Origin: an uncultured Pseudomonadales bacterium
GTDB lineage: Bacteria; Pseudomonadota; Gammaproteobacteria; Pseudomonadales; Porticoccaceae
Assembly (NCBI GenBank): GCA_937998635.1
Contig: CALLDA010000097.1
Span: 1 to 5,767, forward strand
Reading direction: 5' to 3'
DNA: 5,767 nt
Positions 1-5,767 of this stretch are shown here, piece by piece. The stretch's first letter is position 1. Each line of letters begins with the position of its first letter. Under the pieces are notes generated by a model. It was not told the origin of the DNA. It saw nothing but the letters and a program-made list of their open reading frames with translations, and made no database searches. Made by a program: the position numbers and the translations under genes.

Positions 1-34
1 GTGCGGGCTCTCCTTAACGCCCTCATTAGCCAAT

Positions 35-70
35 TGAGCTTTCAAGCATTGCTGAACACTTAAAAGCTCA
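35..70. repeat. 8-bp inverted repeat, possible hairpin 1
   Basis: TGAGCTTT at 35-42 is the exact reverse complement of AAAGCTCA at 63-70, with a 20-base loop. The loop can fold further (TTC-A-AGC pairing with GCT-GAA at 41-56), but that partly competes with the outer stem. Seen directly in the sequence. An 8-bp repeat can occur by chance, so its weight comes mainly from the two further stems that follow it. Confidence 0.4.
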
Positions 71-85
71 TATATCTATTCCATC

Positions 86-118
86 GCTTGGGTCATAGCT
101 ATCTATAAGCCCACAAGC
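86..118. repeat. Imperfect hairpin 2
   Basis: GCTTG at 86-90 pairs with CAAGC at 114-118. GG 91-92 pairs with CC 111-112 across a one-base bulge (A113), and ATAG 95-98 pairs with CTAT 103-106. The right arm and its 3' flank also carry near-identical direct copies, AGCTATCTAT (97-106) and AGCTATCCAT (116-125). The fold is interrupted and only moderately strong. Confidence 0.3.
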
Positions 119-122
119 TATC

Positions 123-163
123 CATCTTAATACCCTGCCGCAAGCCGACCGGGTATTAAGATG
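123..163. repeat. 13-bp perfect inverted repeat (strong hairpin 3)
   Basis: CATCTTAATACCC at 123-135 is the exact reverse complement of GGGTATTAAGATG at 151-163, separated by a 15-base loop. This is the strongest stem in the window. It lies about 65 bases past the stop codon of the minus-strand oxidoreductase gene, so it could cap or terminate that transcript. However, neither flank has the T-run of an intrinsic terminator. Other possibilities are a site for a dimeric DNA-binding protein, the end of a small mobile or repeat element, or part of a structured RNA. CCCTGCCGC at 133-141 can instead pair with GCGGCGGGG at 163-171 (one G-U pair if transcribed on the + strand), which would exclude the 13-bp stem. 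Confidence 0.7.
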
Positions 164-227
164 CGGCGGGGAATATAACCTTCGGAGATTAAAACCCATA
201 ACCCTCTTATTGCTGCTGATCACTCAT

Positions 228-1106
228 TCAAACTGCGGCACCCGGCCCAATCAGCTCTTCCGCAAAACGCTCTATTTCACTGTAAAGCGGATCCGGCTCA
301 GCGTTGAGCGCAAAGACAATCACCTGATCGACACCCACGTCGCGGTAACGTTTCAGCATATCGAGGTCGCAGCGAGTCCCGTAGGGCGACACTGCAATTT
401 CAATTTCATCCAGTTTGCGCCCTTCGGTATCTAATAATTCGCTCAGTTTCTTCAGATGAGCGGGAACATCCTCAGGCAACAATTTAACGCCATACCAACC
501 CTGACCAAAACGGGCCACACGACGCAACGCTGGCGTGCTTTCACCACCGAACCACAGCGGTGGATGAGGTTTTTGCACCGGCTTTGGCCCCTGCACACAG
601 GTGGGCAAGGTATAAAACTCGCCATCGTAACTGGAGACATCATCACACCACAGGGTTTTGCAGACTTGCAGGTAATCTGCAGCCCGTGCCCCACGACGTT
701 CAAAAGGCACGCCCAACGCGGCAAACTCCTCGGCCAGCCAGCCAACACCTATGCCGATATCCAGCCGACCGCCGGACATAGCATCGACATCCGCCGCCTG
801 TTTGGCGAAATACACTGGGTTGCGTTGAGGCAAGATAGTAATACCCGTACCCAGACGAATCCGACTGGTTTGTGCCGCCAGAAATGCCAGAGCTGTAAAA
901 GGTTCCAGCGGCACATTGCGGGGATCAAGTGGCACCTTGCCGTTATCGGAGTAGGGATAAGGTGAATCGTAATCTTCAAATAACAAGACGTGCTCGGGCA
1001 TCCAGAACGAATGGAAACCGACATCTTCAACCATCTTTGCAGTTTTCGTCATATGTTCGGCCCCGGCTGCTGGACCCGCAAAAACCCCCTGTAGACCTAT
1101 TTTCAT
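228..1106 (-). CDS. LLM class flavin/F420-dependent oxidoreductase
   Basis: This predicted cytoplasmic luciferase-like monooxygenase is a TIM-barrel enzyme of the bacterial luciferase superfamily, closest in pattern to the TIGR03619 (Rv3093c-like) group. The substrate cannot be deduced. The 292-residue length suits a single-domain member. Family hallmarks are the N-terminal strand MKIGLQG, the RIRLGTGI segment (about 82-89) leading into LPQRNPVYFAKQAADVD (92-108), the SGGRLDIGIGVGW block (111-123), and the KPHPPLWFGGES block (179-190), followed by an Arg-rich helix and GWYG near 203-206. The start is ATG 1106: GAGGTGA lies five bases upstream and overlaps the earlier in-frame GTG at 1115, which would add only three residues. 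No signal peptide or membrane segment is visible. Cofactor F420 is named from the family; FMN is an alternative, because many gammaproteobacteria lack F420. It is divergent from map and probably monocistronic at its 5' end. Confidence 0.9.
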   Translation of the reverse strand: MKIGLQGVFAGPAAGAEHMTKTAKMVEDVGFHSFWMPEHVLLFEDYDSPYPYSDNGKVPLDPRNVPLEPFTALAFLAAQTSRIRLGTGITILPQRNPVYFAKQAADVDAMSGGRLDIGIGVGWLAEEFAALGVPFERRGARAADYLQVCKTLWCDDVSSYDGEFYTLPTCVQGPKPVQKPHPPLWFGGESTPALRRVARFGQGWYGVKLLPEDVPAHLKKLSELLDTEGRKLDEIEIAVSPYGTRCDLDMLKRYRDVGVDQVIVFALNAEPDPLYSEIERFAEELIGPGAAV

Positions 1107-1111
1107 TTTTG

Positions 1112-1121
1112 TCACCTCTCT
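1112..1121 (-). promoter_or_regulatory. Strong Shine-Dalgarno that fixes the oxidoreductase start
   Basis: On the minus strand this reads AGAGAGGTGA, followed by a five-base spacer and ATG at 1106-1104. The GTG that would extend the protein by three residues (1115-1113) lies inside this motif. It has no comparable site of its own, since only TTGTAGAGAG precedes it directly. The ATG is therefore the better start. Confidence 0.8.
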
Positions 1122-1166
1122 ACAATTACCTAAAATCCACCTGGCCTATAAAAACGACCTATTCGT

Positions 1167-1180
1167 AAGTATTAATACTT
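1167..1180. promoter_or_regulatory. 14-bp perfect palindrome, candidate operator
   Basis: AAGTATTAATACTT reads identically on both strands. It lies 61 bases upstream of the oxidoreductase ATG and about 150 bases upstream of map, so any role is more likely in control of the oxidoreductase. Its size and symmetry would suit a dimeric helix-turn-helix regulator, but no regulator gene is present in the window and no known operator consensus was recognised. Because it is AT-rich, a chance origin is possible. Confidence 0.4.
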
Positions 1181-1187
1181 CCACTTC

Positions 1188-1220
1188 GGGAAAGTGACTC
1201 GCTGTTGTGCGTTCTTTCCC
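1188..1220. repeat. 7-bp inverted repeat with competing small hairpin
   Basis: GGGAAAG at 1188-1194 pairs exactly with CTTTCCC at 1214-1220 across a 19-base loop. The left arm can instead join a five-pair hairpin, CACTT 1182-1186 with AAGTG 1192-1196, so the two folds exclude each other. No T-run follows on either strand. The role is unknown; it may be an operator, a leader structure or chance. Confidence 0.3.
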
Positions 1221-1292
1221 ACCTTCACAGCTTAGACCATCGGGACAAATTATTTCTGTGCTGGCTAGATAACGTCGCGAGCACGAATTGGT

Positions 1293-1298
1293 TACAAT
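1293..1298 (+). promoter_or_regulatory. Probable -10 box of the map promoter
   Basis: TACAAT differs from the sigma-70 consensus TATAAT at one position. It lies 31 bases upstream of the map start, implying a short leader of about 25 bases. The -35 position (around 1270-1275, TAACGT) is a poor match, so the promoter may need another determinant or the call may be wrong. TTCACA at 1224-1229, followed 18 bases later by AATTAT, is a weaker alternative further upstream. Confidence 0.4.
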
Positions 1299-1329
1299 GT
1301 CGGCCCGTTAATTTTCAAACTCAGCAGCT

Positions 1330-2106
1330 ATGCCAGTAACGATCAAATCCCCGGAAGAAATTGCCAAAATGCGCATCGCTGGACGGCTGGCGGCTGAAGT
1401 GCTGGAAATGATTGAGCCTTATGTTCAGCCGGGGATCAGTACCCTGGAGCTGGACACAATATGCCACGACTATATGGTCGATGTACAAAAAGCCATTCCG
1501 GCCTGCTTAAACTACCGAGGTTTCCCAAAAACCATCTGTGCATCCGTGAATCACGTGATCTGCCACGGCATTCCCAGTGCAAACAAAATTTTGAAAAGTA
1601 GTGATATCGTCAACCTTGATATCACCGTTATCAAAGATGGCTATTACGGCGATACCAGCAAGATGTTCTGCCTGGGCAAAGCGCCCGATCATGCAAGACG
1701 GCTATCAAAAGTGGCCCAGGAATGTTTGTACAAAGCCATTGCCATTGTTAAACCCGGTGTTCGCCTTGGCGATATCGGTCACATCATTCAGGTGCATGCC
1801 GAGGGCAATCACTATTCAGTGGTCAGAGAATACTGCGGCCATGGCATTGGCACTGAGTTCCATGAAGACCCTCAGGTCTTGCATTACGGCAAACCGGGTA
1901 CCGGCCTGGTGCTGGAAGAGGGTATGACTTTTACCATCGAACCCATGGTCAACGCGGGCAAGCAACACACTAAACTTAAAAAGGATGGCTGGACGGTGGA
2001 AACCCGCGATGGCCGTTTGTCTGCCCAGTGGGAGCACACCCTGTGCGTCACCAGTGACGGTGTTGAAGTGTTGACGACCCGAAATGAGGAGTCCCTGCCT
2101 TTTTAA
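1330..2106 (+). CDS. map: Type I methionine aminopeptidase
   Basis: Map is a cytoplasmic metalloenzyme that removes the initiator methionine from new proteins when the second residue is small. The 258 residues are close to the 264 of the E. coli enzyme. Every active-site residue is present at the E. coli number: His79 (in CHG), metal ligands Asp97 (NLD), Asp108 (YYGD), His171 (GHGIG), Glu204 (FTIEP) and Glu235 (QWEH), plus His178. The N-terminus MPVTIKSPEEI matches family starts, so ATG 1330 is chosen although no good Shine-Dalgarno precedes it (only CAGCAGCT). It has the bacterial type I form with no long N-terminal extension. It leads a likely operon with glnD, 66 bases downstream. In many gammaproteobacteria map is divergent from rpsB; here its divergent neighbour is the oxidoreductase gene. 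Nothing in the sequence suggests loss of function. Confidence 0.97.
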   Translation: MPVTIKSPEEIAKMRIAGRLAAEVLEMIEPYVQPGISTLELDTICHDYMVDVQKAIPACLNYRGFPKTICASVNHVICHGIPSANKILKSSDIVNLDITVIKDGYYGDTSKMFCLGKAPDHARRLSKVAQECLYKAIAIVKPGVRLGDIGHIIQVHAEGNHYSVVREYCGHGIGTEFHEDPQVLHYGKPGTGLVLEEGMTFTIEPMVNAGKQHTKLKKDGWTVETRDGRLSAQWEHTLCVTSDGVEVLTTRNEESLPF

Positions 2107-2129
2107 ATACCCGACACATAAAGCCACGT

Positions 2130-2145
2130 CCCTCCCCCACCCGCC
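2130..2145. other. C-rich tract between map and glnD (G-rich on the minus strand)
   Basis: The + strand here is nearly all C, in runs of 3, 5, 3 and 2 broken by single T, A and G. The minus (template) strand therefore carries four closely spaced G runs, three of them at least three bases long, which could form an imperfect or two-layer G-quadruplex. The transcript itself would be C-rich and unstructured. The tract lies 28 bases before the glnD start. A role in transcription or spacing is speculative. Confidence 0.35.
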
Positions 2146-2172
2146 AATACTGGGCATACTGATAAGCAGCCA

Positions 2173-4890
2173 ATGACTACAGCAACATCACCATTGTTAT
2201 TTTTCAGGGAACAGCAGTTTTTAGCTGACCTCGAAAGCCAGGAACCCCTGACGGTTTTCTCCGATGCGATTAGTGCTGTAGACCGCCATCTAAACAGGCG
2301 CTTTGAAGAAGGTGAGCAGATTCGTCCACTGATCACTGAGCGGGCAATATTTACAGATCGCATCCTCATCCACGCATGGAATCAATTCGAGTGGGATAAC
2401 AATATAAGCCTGGTCGCCGTGGGTGGTTACGGTCGTATGGAGTTACACCCCCAGTCAGATGTAGATTTATTACTCCTGACCAAACGGGATAATCACGGCC
2501 GTTATCAGAAAAGCATCAGCGAATTTTTAACATTTTTGTGGGATATCCACTTAAAGATCGGTCATAGCGTGCGCTCGATAAAACACTGTGTGCAAGAGGC
2601 GAAAGCGGATATCACCGTTGCCACAAACTTGCTGGAAAGCCGCTTGCTGATCGGTAATGAAGACATCATGGCCAAAATGCTGACCCGCACTGGCCCGGCA
2701 AAAATATGGCGCTCGAAAGCGTTTTTTGAGGCCAAGCGCAGCGAACAGGATGATCGCCATGAGAAACACGGCAACACCGAATACAATCTCGAACCGAATA
2801 TAAAAGAAGCCCCAGGCGGGATGCGTGATATTCAGAGTATTAGCTGGATCGCCAAGCGCCACTATGGGGTCAACAATCTTGAGCAACTGATTGCTTGCGA
2901 TTTTTTATCCGAGGAAGAATACCAGTTGATCCGCCAGGGTGAAGACTTTCTCTGGCGAGTACGCTATGGCCTGCACGTAATCGCCAAACGCCCGGAAGAA
3001 CGCCTGCTGTTTGAATATCAACGCAAATTAGCTGAGATGTTTGGCTACAAAGACGACGACAGGCATATGGCTGTCGAACAATTTATGCAGCGTTATTACC
3101 GCGTCGTACTCGCCATGCACGAGCAGAACGACGTGCTATTGCAGTATCTTGATGAAGTCATCCTCAATGAGGATAGCCATGTTAAAGCGGAAAACATTAA
3201 CGAGCGCTTCCAGATTCGCGATGACCATATTGAGGCCATCAGTGACACTCTATTTAGCGAACAGCCTTCAGCCCTGCTGGAGGTTTTTGTCTTACTCGGC
3301 GAAAACCCGGCTATAGAAGGCGCAAGCTCAAAAACCATTCGCCAGATTCGGGAAAATCGCCATCGCATTGACGAAGCATTTCGTCAAAATGAAACTAACC
3401 GCGCGCTGTTTACGCGTTTACTGCGCTGCCAGGGCAAGCTCTCCACACAACTGCAACGCATGACCCGCTACGGCATCCTCGGCAAATACCTGCCGGAATT
3501 CGATCTTATTATTGGTCAGATGCAGCACGATCTATTCCATATTTATCCGGTTGATGCCCATACTATTCAGGTGGTGCGTAATATGCGTCGCCTGGGCAAT
3601 CCTGAATTGGCACAGACTTTTCCAGTCGCCTCCCACGTATTCAAAAACTTACCGAAACCAGAAATATTGCTGGTCGCCGGTCTCTACCACGACATTGCCA
3701 AGGGTCGCGGCGGCGATCATTCCAAACTGGGCTCCGCCGATGTAGAGCAGTTCGCGCTCAAGCACGGCTTTACCGCCCAGGAAATTCGCCTGCTCAAATG
3801 GCTGGTCGAGCATCACCTGCTGATGTCGAGTATTTCCCAGCGGGAAGACATTTCTGACCCCGATATCATCTACAAATTTGCCCAGTTAGTGGGTAACCAG
3901 CTGCACCTCGATTATTTGTTCACCCTCACCATCGCTGACATTACCGCCACCAATCCAACATTGTGGACCAGCTGGAAAGGCTCCCTGATGCGCCAGTTAT
4001 ATTTCTCAACCCGAGAGGCGCTTAAAAGAGGTCTTGAAAATCCCGCCGATAGACAGGAGTGGATCAATAACACCCGGGAAGAAACACTGGCCTTGCTAAC
4101 GGCGAACGGCATACCAGAGTCCGCGAGCAAGGCCCTCTGGGGTGACCTGGATGATGAGCTGTTCCTGCGTGAAAGCGCCTCGGTCATCGCTCGTATTACC
4201 GAAAAAATACATGCCGCTGGGGACTACACCGGGCCAATCGTATATATTGAAGATGCCGGTGTCGAAGATACCAGCGCAACACGCATTTTTATTCACACCA
4301 AAGGCTTGAGTAACGTCTTCCCTATCACCGCTGCCTGCCTCGATAGCTTACATATCAATATTGTCGATGCCCAGCTCTACACCGACAGCCGACACCGCCA
4401 CACCTTTGATATTTTTTATGTGCTCGATGAGCAAGGCAAACCCTTTGCCGACAAGCCCGAGCGACAAGGCAAGGTCCATAGCGCCCTGGTTAAAACCCTG
4501 CAGGCACCTTCTAATGAAGTCTTTGAGGTGCAACGCCGCACCCCGCGCCAGCTCAAACAAATGACTATCGGAAGCTCGGCGCGCATTGATAATACGATGA
4601 CAGAAAATACCTCTTATCTGGAGGTTATCACCCCGGATCGCCCCGGCCTGCTGGCGCAGCTAGGACAGATTTTTATGCACTTCAAACTGCATTTGCACAG
4701 TGCAAAAATAGCCACACTGGGCGAGCGTGTGGAAGATGTGTTTTATATTACCGACACCGAGGACAAACCCATTAGCGACCCGGCTCTGTGTCGGGAAATA
4801 GAAGCAACGATCTGCCGGGAGCTGGACAGCCGCAACCTGGATGACACTTCATCCGGCGCACCACTGGAGCTAATTAATTCTCGTGCCTGA
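2173..4890 (+). CDS. glnD: Bifunctional PII uridylyltransferase / uridylyl-removing enzyme
   Basis: GlnD is the cytoplasmic glutamine sensor. When glutamine is low it uridylylates PII (GlnB/GlnK); when glutamine is high it removes UMP, which sets glutamine synthetase adenylylation and NtrBC activity. The 905 residues are near the 890 of E. coli. Domains in order: nucleotidyltransferase at about 55-210 with GGYG at 84-87 and the catalytic SDVD at 95-98 (Asp96, Asp98); the EAPGGMRDI segment at 212-220 and a helical linker; an HD hydrolase domain at about 455-600 with DAH (His463), HD at 506-507, GGDHS at 513-517 and Asp589; ACT domain 1 at about 704-780; and ACT domain 2 at about 815-885 with TPDRPGLL at 820-827. 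Both activities look intact. ATG 2173 is preceded only by a weak ribosome site (AAGCAG). About 20 residues follow the last ACT domain. Confidence 0.98.
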   Translation: MTTATSPLLFFREQQFLADLESQEPLTVFSDAISAVDRHLNRRFEEGEQIRPLITERAIFTDRILIHAWNQFEWDNNISLVAVGGYGRMELHPQSDVDLLLLTKRDNHGRYQKSISEFLTFLWDIHLKIGHSVRSIKHCVQEAKADITVATNLLESRLLIGNEDIMAKMLTRTGPAKIWRSKAFFEAKRSEQDDRHEKHGNTEYNLEPNIKEAPGGMRDIQSISWIAKRHYGVNNLEQLIACDFLSEEEYQLIRQGEDFLWRVRYGLHVIAKRPEERLLFEYQRKLAEMFGYKDDDRHMAVEQFMQRYYRVVLAMHEQNDVLLQYLDEVILNEDSHVKAENINERFQIRDDHIEAISDTLFSEQPSALLEVFVLLGENPAIEGASSKTIRQIRENRHRIDEAFRQNETNRALFTRLLRCQGKLSTQLQRMTRYGILGKYLPEFDLIIGQMQHDLFHIYPVDAHTIQVVRNMRRLGNPELAQTFPVASHVFKNLPKPEILLVAGLYHDIAKGRGGDHSKLGSADVEQFALKHGFTAQEIRLLKWLVEHHLLMSSISQREDISDPDIIYKFAQLVGNQLHLDYLFTLTIADITATNPTLWTSWKGSLMRQLYFSTREALKRGLENPADRQEWINNTREETLALLTANGIPESASKALWGDLDDELFLRESASVIARITEKIHAAGDYTGPIVYIEDAGVEDTSATRIFIHTKGLSNVFPITAACLDSLHINIVDAQLYTDSRHRHTFDIFYVLDEQGKPFADKPERQGKVHSALVKTLQAPSNEVFEVQRRTPRQLKQMTIGSSARIDNTMTENTSYLEVITPDRPGLLAQLGQIFMHFKLHLHSAKIATLGERVEDVFYITDTEDKPISDPALCREIEATICRELDSRNLDDTSSGAPLELINSRA

Positions 4891-4943
4891 GTGCTGCACT
4901 AGCAGAAAAACCGAATCCACAAAATGTTTTTGACGAGCCACCT

Positions 4944-5767
4944 ATGAATCCCGATCTGCAACATTTGCAGCCCTACCCCTTTGAAAAATTGCGCGCCCTC
5001 AAGAGTGAACTTAGCCCAGCCCAGGGACTGAACCATATCGACCTTTCCGTCGGTGAACCAAAGCATCCCGCACCTGAATTTGTGCGGCAAGCGCTGGTTG
5101 ACCAGCTATCCGGGCTATCGCTTTACCCTGCCACTAAAGGTATTCCTGAGCTGCGCGAGGCCATTGCTCAGTGGCTAGGGCGGCGCTTTAAACTCAGCTC
5201 AGATCCCAACCCTGAAACTCAGGTCTTACCTGTCAACGGCACCCGAGAAGCACTGTTTGCTTTTGCTCAAACTGTTATTAAGCCAGGAGAACCCAGGCAG
5301 GGTGCCCAGGCTGTCGTGCTTATGCCCAACCCCTTTTATCAGATCTACGAAGGGGCAACCATCATGGCAGGGGCTTCACCCTATTTCCTTAATAACACCG
5401 AGACAAACAACTGGCTGCCGCAACTGGACAAGGTACCTGAATCAGTCTGGCAGGACACCCAGCTGCTGATCCTCTGCTCACCGGACAATCCAACCGGTAG
5501 TGTCATTCCCATTGACATATATAGAAAGGTTCTTGAGCTTGCTGATCGCTATAACTTCATCGTCGCAGCCGATGAATGTTACAGTGAACTCTACAGGGAT
5601 GAGAACAAGCCGCCTGCAGGCCTGCTGCAAGTTGCTGCTGCAGAAGGCCGAACTGGCTTCGAACGCTGCATTGTTTTTCATAGCCTGTCGAAACGTTCCA
5701 ATTTCCCCGGTTTACGCTCAGGTTTTGTCGCTGGCGACAGTAATATTATTAATGCCTATTTTAAATA
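4944..5767 (+). CDS. dapC: Succinyldiaminopimelate transaminase, 3' end cut by window
   Basis: DapC is a cytoplasmic fold-type I PLP aminotransferase. It converts N-succinyl-2-amino-6-oxopimelate to N-succinyl-LL-diaminopimelate with glutamate as amino donor, in the succinylase route to diaminopimelate and lysine. The visible 274 residues start MNPDLQHLQPYPFEKLRALK, as is typical of DapC. They include SVGEPKHPAP (35-44), YPATKGIPELREAI (61-74), NGTREALF (98-105), SPDNPTG (179-185, Asn182), AADECYSELY (208-217, Asp210 and Tyr213 for the cofactor ring), and SLSKRSNFPGLRSGF (247-261), with Lys250 the Schiff-base lysine and Arg258 the likely PLP phosphate contact. The SLSKRSN form distinguishes DapC from AspC/AlaA-like relatives. 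About 125 C-terminal residues should lie beyond the window. The frame is open to the last base. It starts 53 bases after glnD with a weak ribosome site and no terminator between, so cotranscription is likely; dapD is expected downstream. Confidence 0.93.
   Translation, partial: MNPDLQHLQPYPFEKLRALKSELSPAQGLNHIDLSVGEPKHPAPEFVRQALVDQLSGLSLYPATKGIPELREAIAQWLGRRFKLSSDPNPETQVLPVNGTREALFAFAQTVIKPGEPRQGAQAVVLMPNPFYQIYEGATIMAGASPYFLNNTETNNWLPQLDKVPESVWQDTQLLILCSPDNPTGSVIPIDIYRKVLELADRYNFIVAADECYSELYRDENKPPAGLLQVAAAEGRTGFERCIVFHSLSKRSNFPGLRSGFVAGDSNIINAYFK

Larger units (their letters stand above)
1..227. other. Gene-free left edge with clustered inverted repeats
   Basis: No coding region can be supported here. 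Two short frames are open to the window edge: + frame 1, which stops at TAA 61-63, and a minus frame that is open from about 75 to 1 but has only TTG as a possible start. They overlap on opposite strands, so neither is convincing. Either could be the end of a gene lying mostly outside the window. From 35 to 171 there is a succession of inverted repeats, listed separately. The interval lies directly downstream of the minus-strand oxidoreductase gene, whose stop is at 228-230. No stem followed by a T-run was seen on either strand, so no classical intrinsic terminator is called. Confidence 0.5.
1107..1329. other. Divergent intergenic region between oxidoreductase gene and map
   Basis: About 223 bases separate the two divergent starts and should hold both promoters. 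Visible elements are the ribosome binding site of the minus-strand gene, a 14-bp palindrome at 1167-1180, an inverted repeat at 1188-1220, and a -10-like box at 1293-1298 facing map. No convincing -35/-10 pair was found for the minus-strand gene; TATAGG, about 35 bases upstream of its start, is the nearest weak -10 candidate. No open frame or tRNA-like fold was recognised here. Confidence 0.6.

Noticed and set aside
1..63. + strand frame open from the window edge to TAA at 61-63, possibly the end of a gene
   Set aside because: Only 20 codons are visible, an opposing minus-strand frame is equally open, and the residues match nothing recognisable.
1..75. Minus-strand frame running off the left edge
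   Set aside because: It has no ATG or GTG start and no ribosome binding site before its TTG codons.
35..125. Integron attC site or CRISPR repeats
   Set aside because: No conserved attC core ends were recognised, and the direct copies are only 10 bases, imperfect and just two in number.
123..163. Intrinsic terminator for the oxidoreductase gene
   Set aside because: The stem is strong but the minus strand continues with GATAGCTTGTGGGC rather than a T-run, and the 15-base loop is large for a terminator.
456..965. 169-codon + strand open frame opposite the oxidoreductase gene
   Set aside because: It lies wholly antisense to a well-supported gene, its product resembles no family I recognise, and its composition is that of a shadow frame.
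4891..4943. Terminator or promoter between glnD and dapC
   Set aside because: Only a four-pair stem (TGCT/AGCA) is visible, with no T-run and no clear -35/-10 pair.
4924..4947. Seven-codon frame whose TGA overlaps the dapC ATG (ATGA), a possible translational-coupling leader
   Set aside because: No ribosome binding site precedes its ATG, and such a short overlap easily arises by chance.

Overview
The window looks like chromosomal DNA from a gammaproteobacterium of roughly balanced base composition. The three + strand genes, map, glnD and dapC, stand in an order known from Pseudomonas-like and related marine gammaproteobacteria. The residue numbering of the Map active site matches Escherichia coli exactly. 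A more precise placement, for example in a marine Cellvibrionales or Spongiibacteraceae-like lineage, is only a guess; it is prompted by the luciferase-like oxidoreductase next door, a family common in such bacteria.

Layout. Positions 1-227 hold no gene I can support but contain a run of inverted repeats, the best being a 13-bp perfect stem at 123-163. A luciferase-like (LLM class) flavin or F420-dependent oxidoreductase lies on the minus strand at 228-1106. Its start is the ATG at 1106, because a strong Shine-Dalgarno sequence overlaps the upstream in-frame GTG. A divergent intergenic region (1107-1329) follows, with a 14-bp perfect palindrome, a second inverted repeat and a probable -10 box for map. 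Then come map (type I methionine aminopeptidase, 1330-2106), glnD (PII uridylyltransferase/uridylyl-removing enzyme, 2173-4890) and the first 274 residues of dapC (succinyldiaminopimelate transaminase, from 4944, cut by the window end). The gaps in this trio are 66 and 53 bases with no visible terminator, so the three are probably cotranscribed.

How the genes relate. Map trims the initiator methionine from new proteins. GlnD reads glutamine and sets the uridylylation state of PII, controlling nitrogen assimilation. DapC makes a lysine and peptidoglycan precursor using glutamate as amino donor. They are linked by position and by general growth and nitrogen physiology rather than by one pathway. 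The oxidoreductase is transcribed the other way and has no evident functional link.

I found no convincing new multi-gene system. The items most worth a second look are the structured non-coding block at 35-171, the palindrome in the divergent promoter region, and the oxidoreductase sitting where rpsB normally flanks map.
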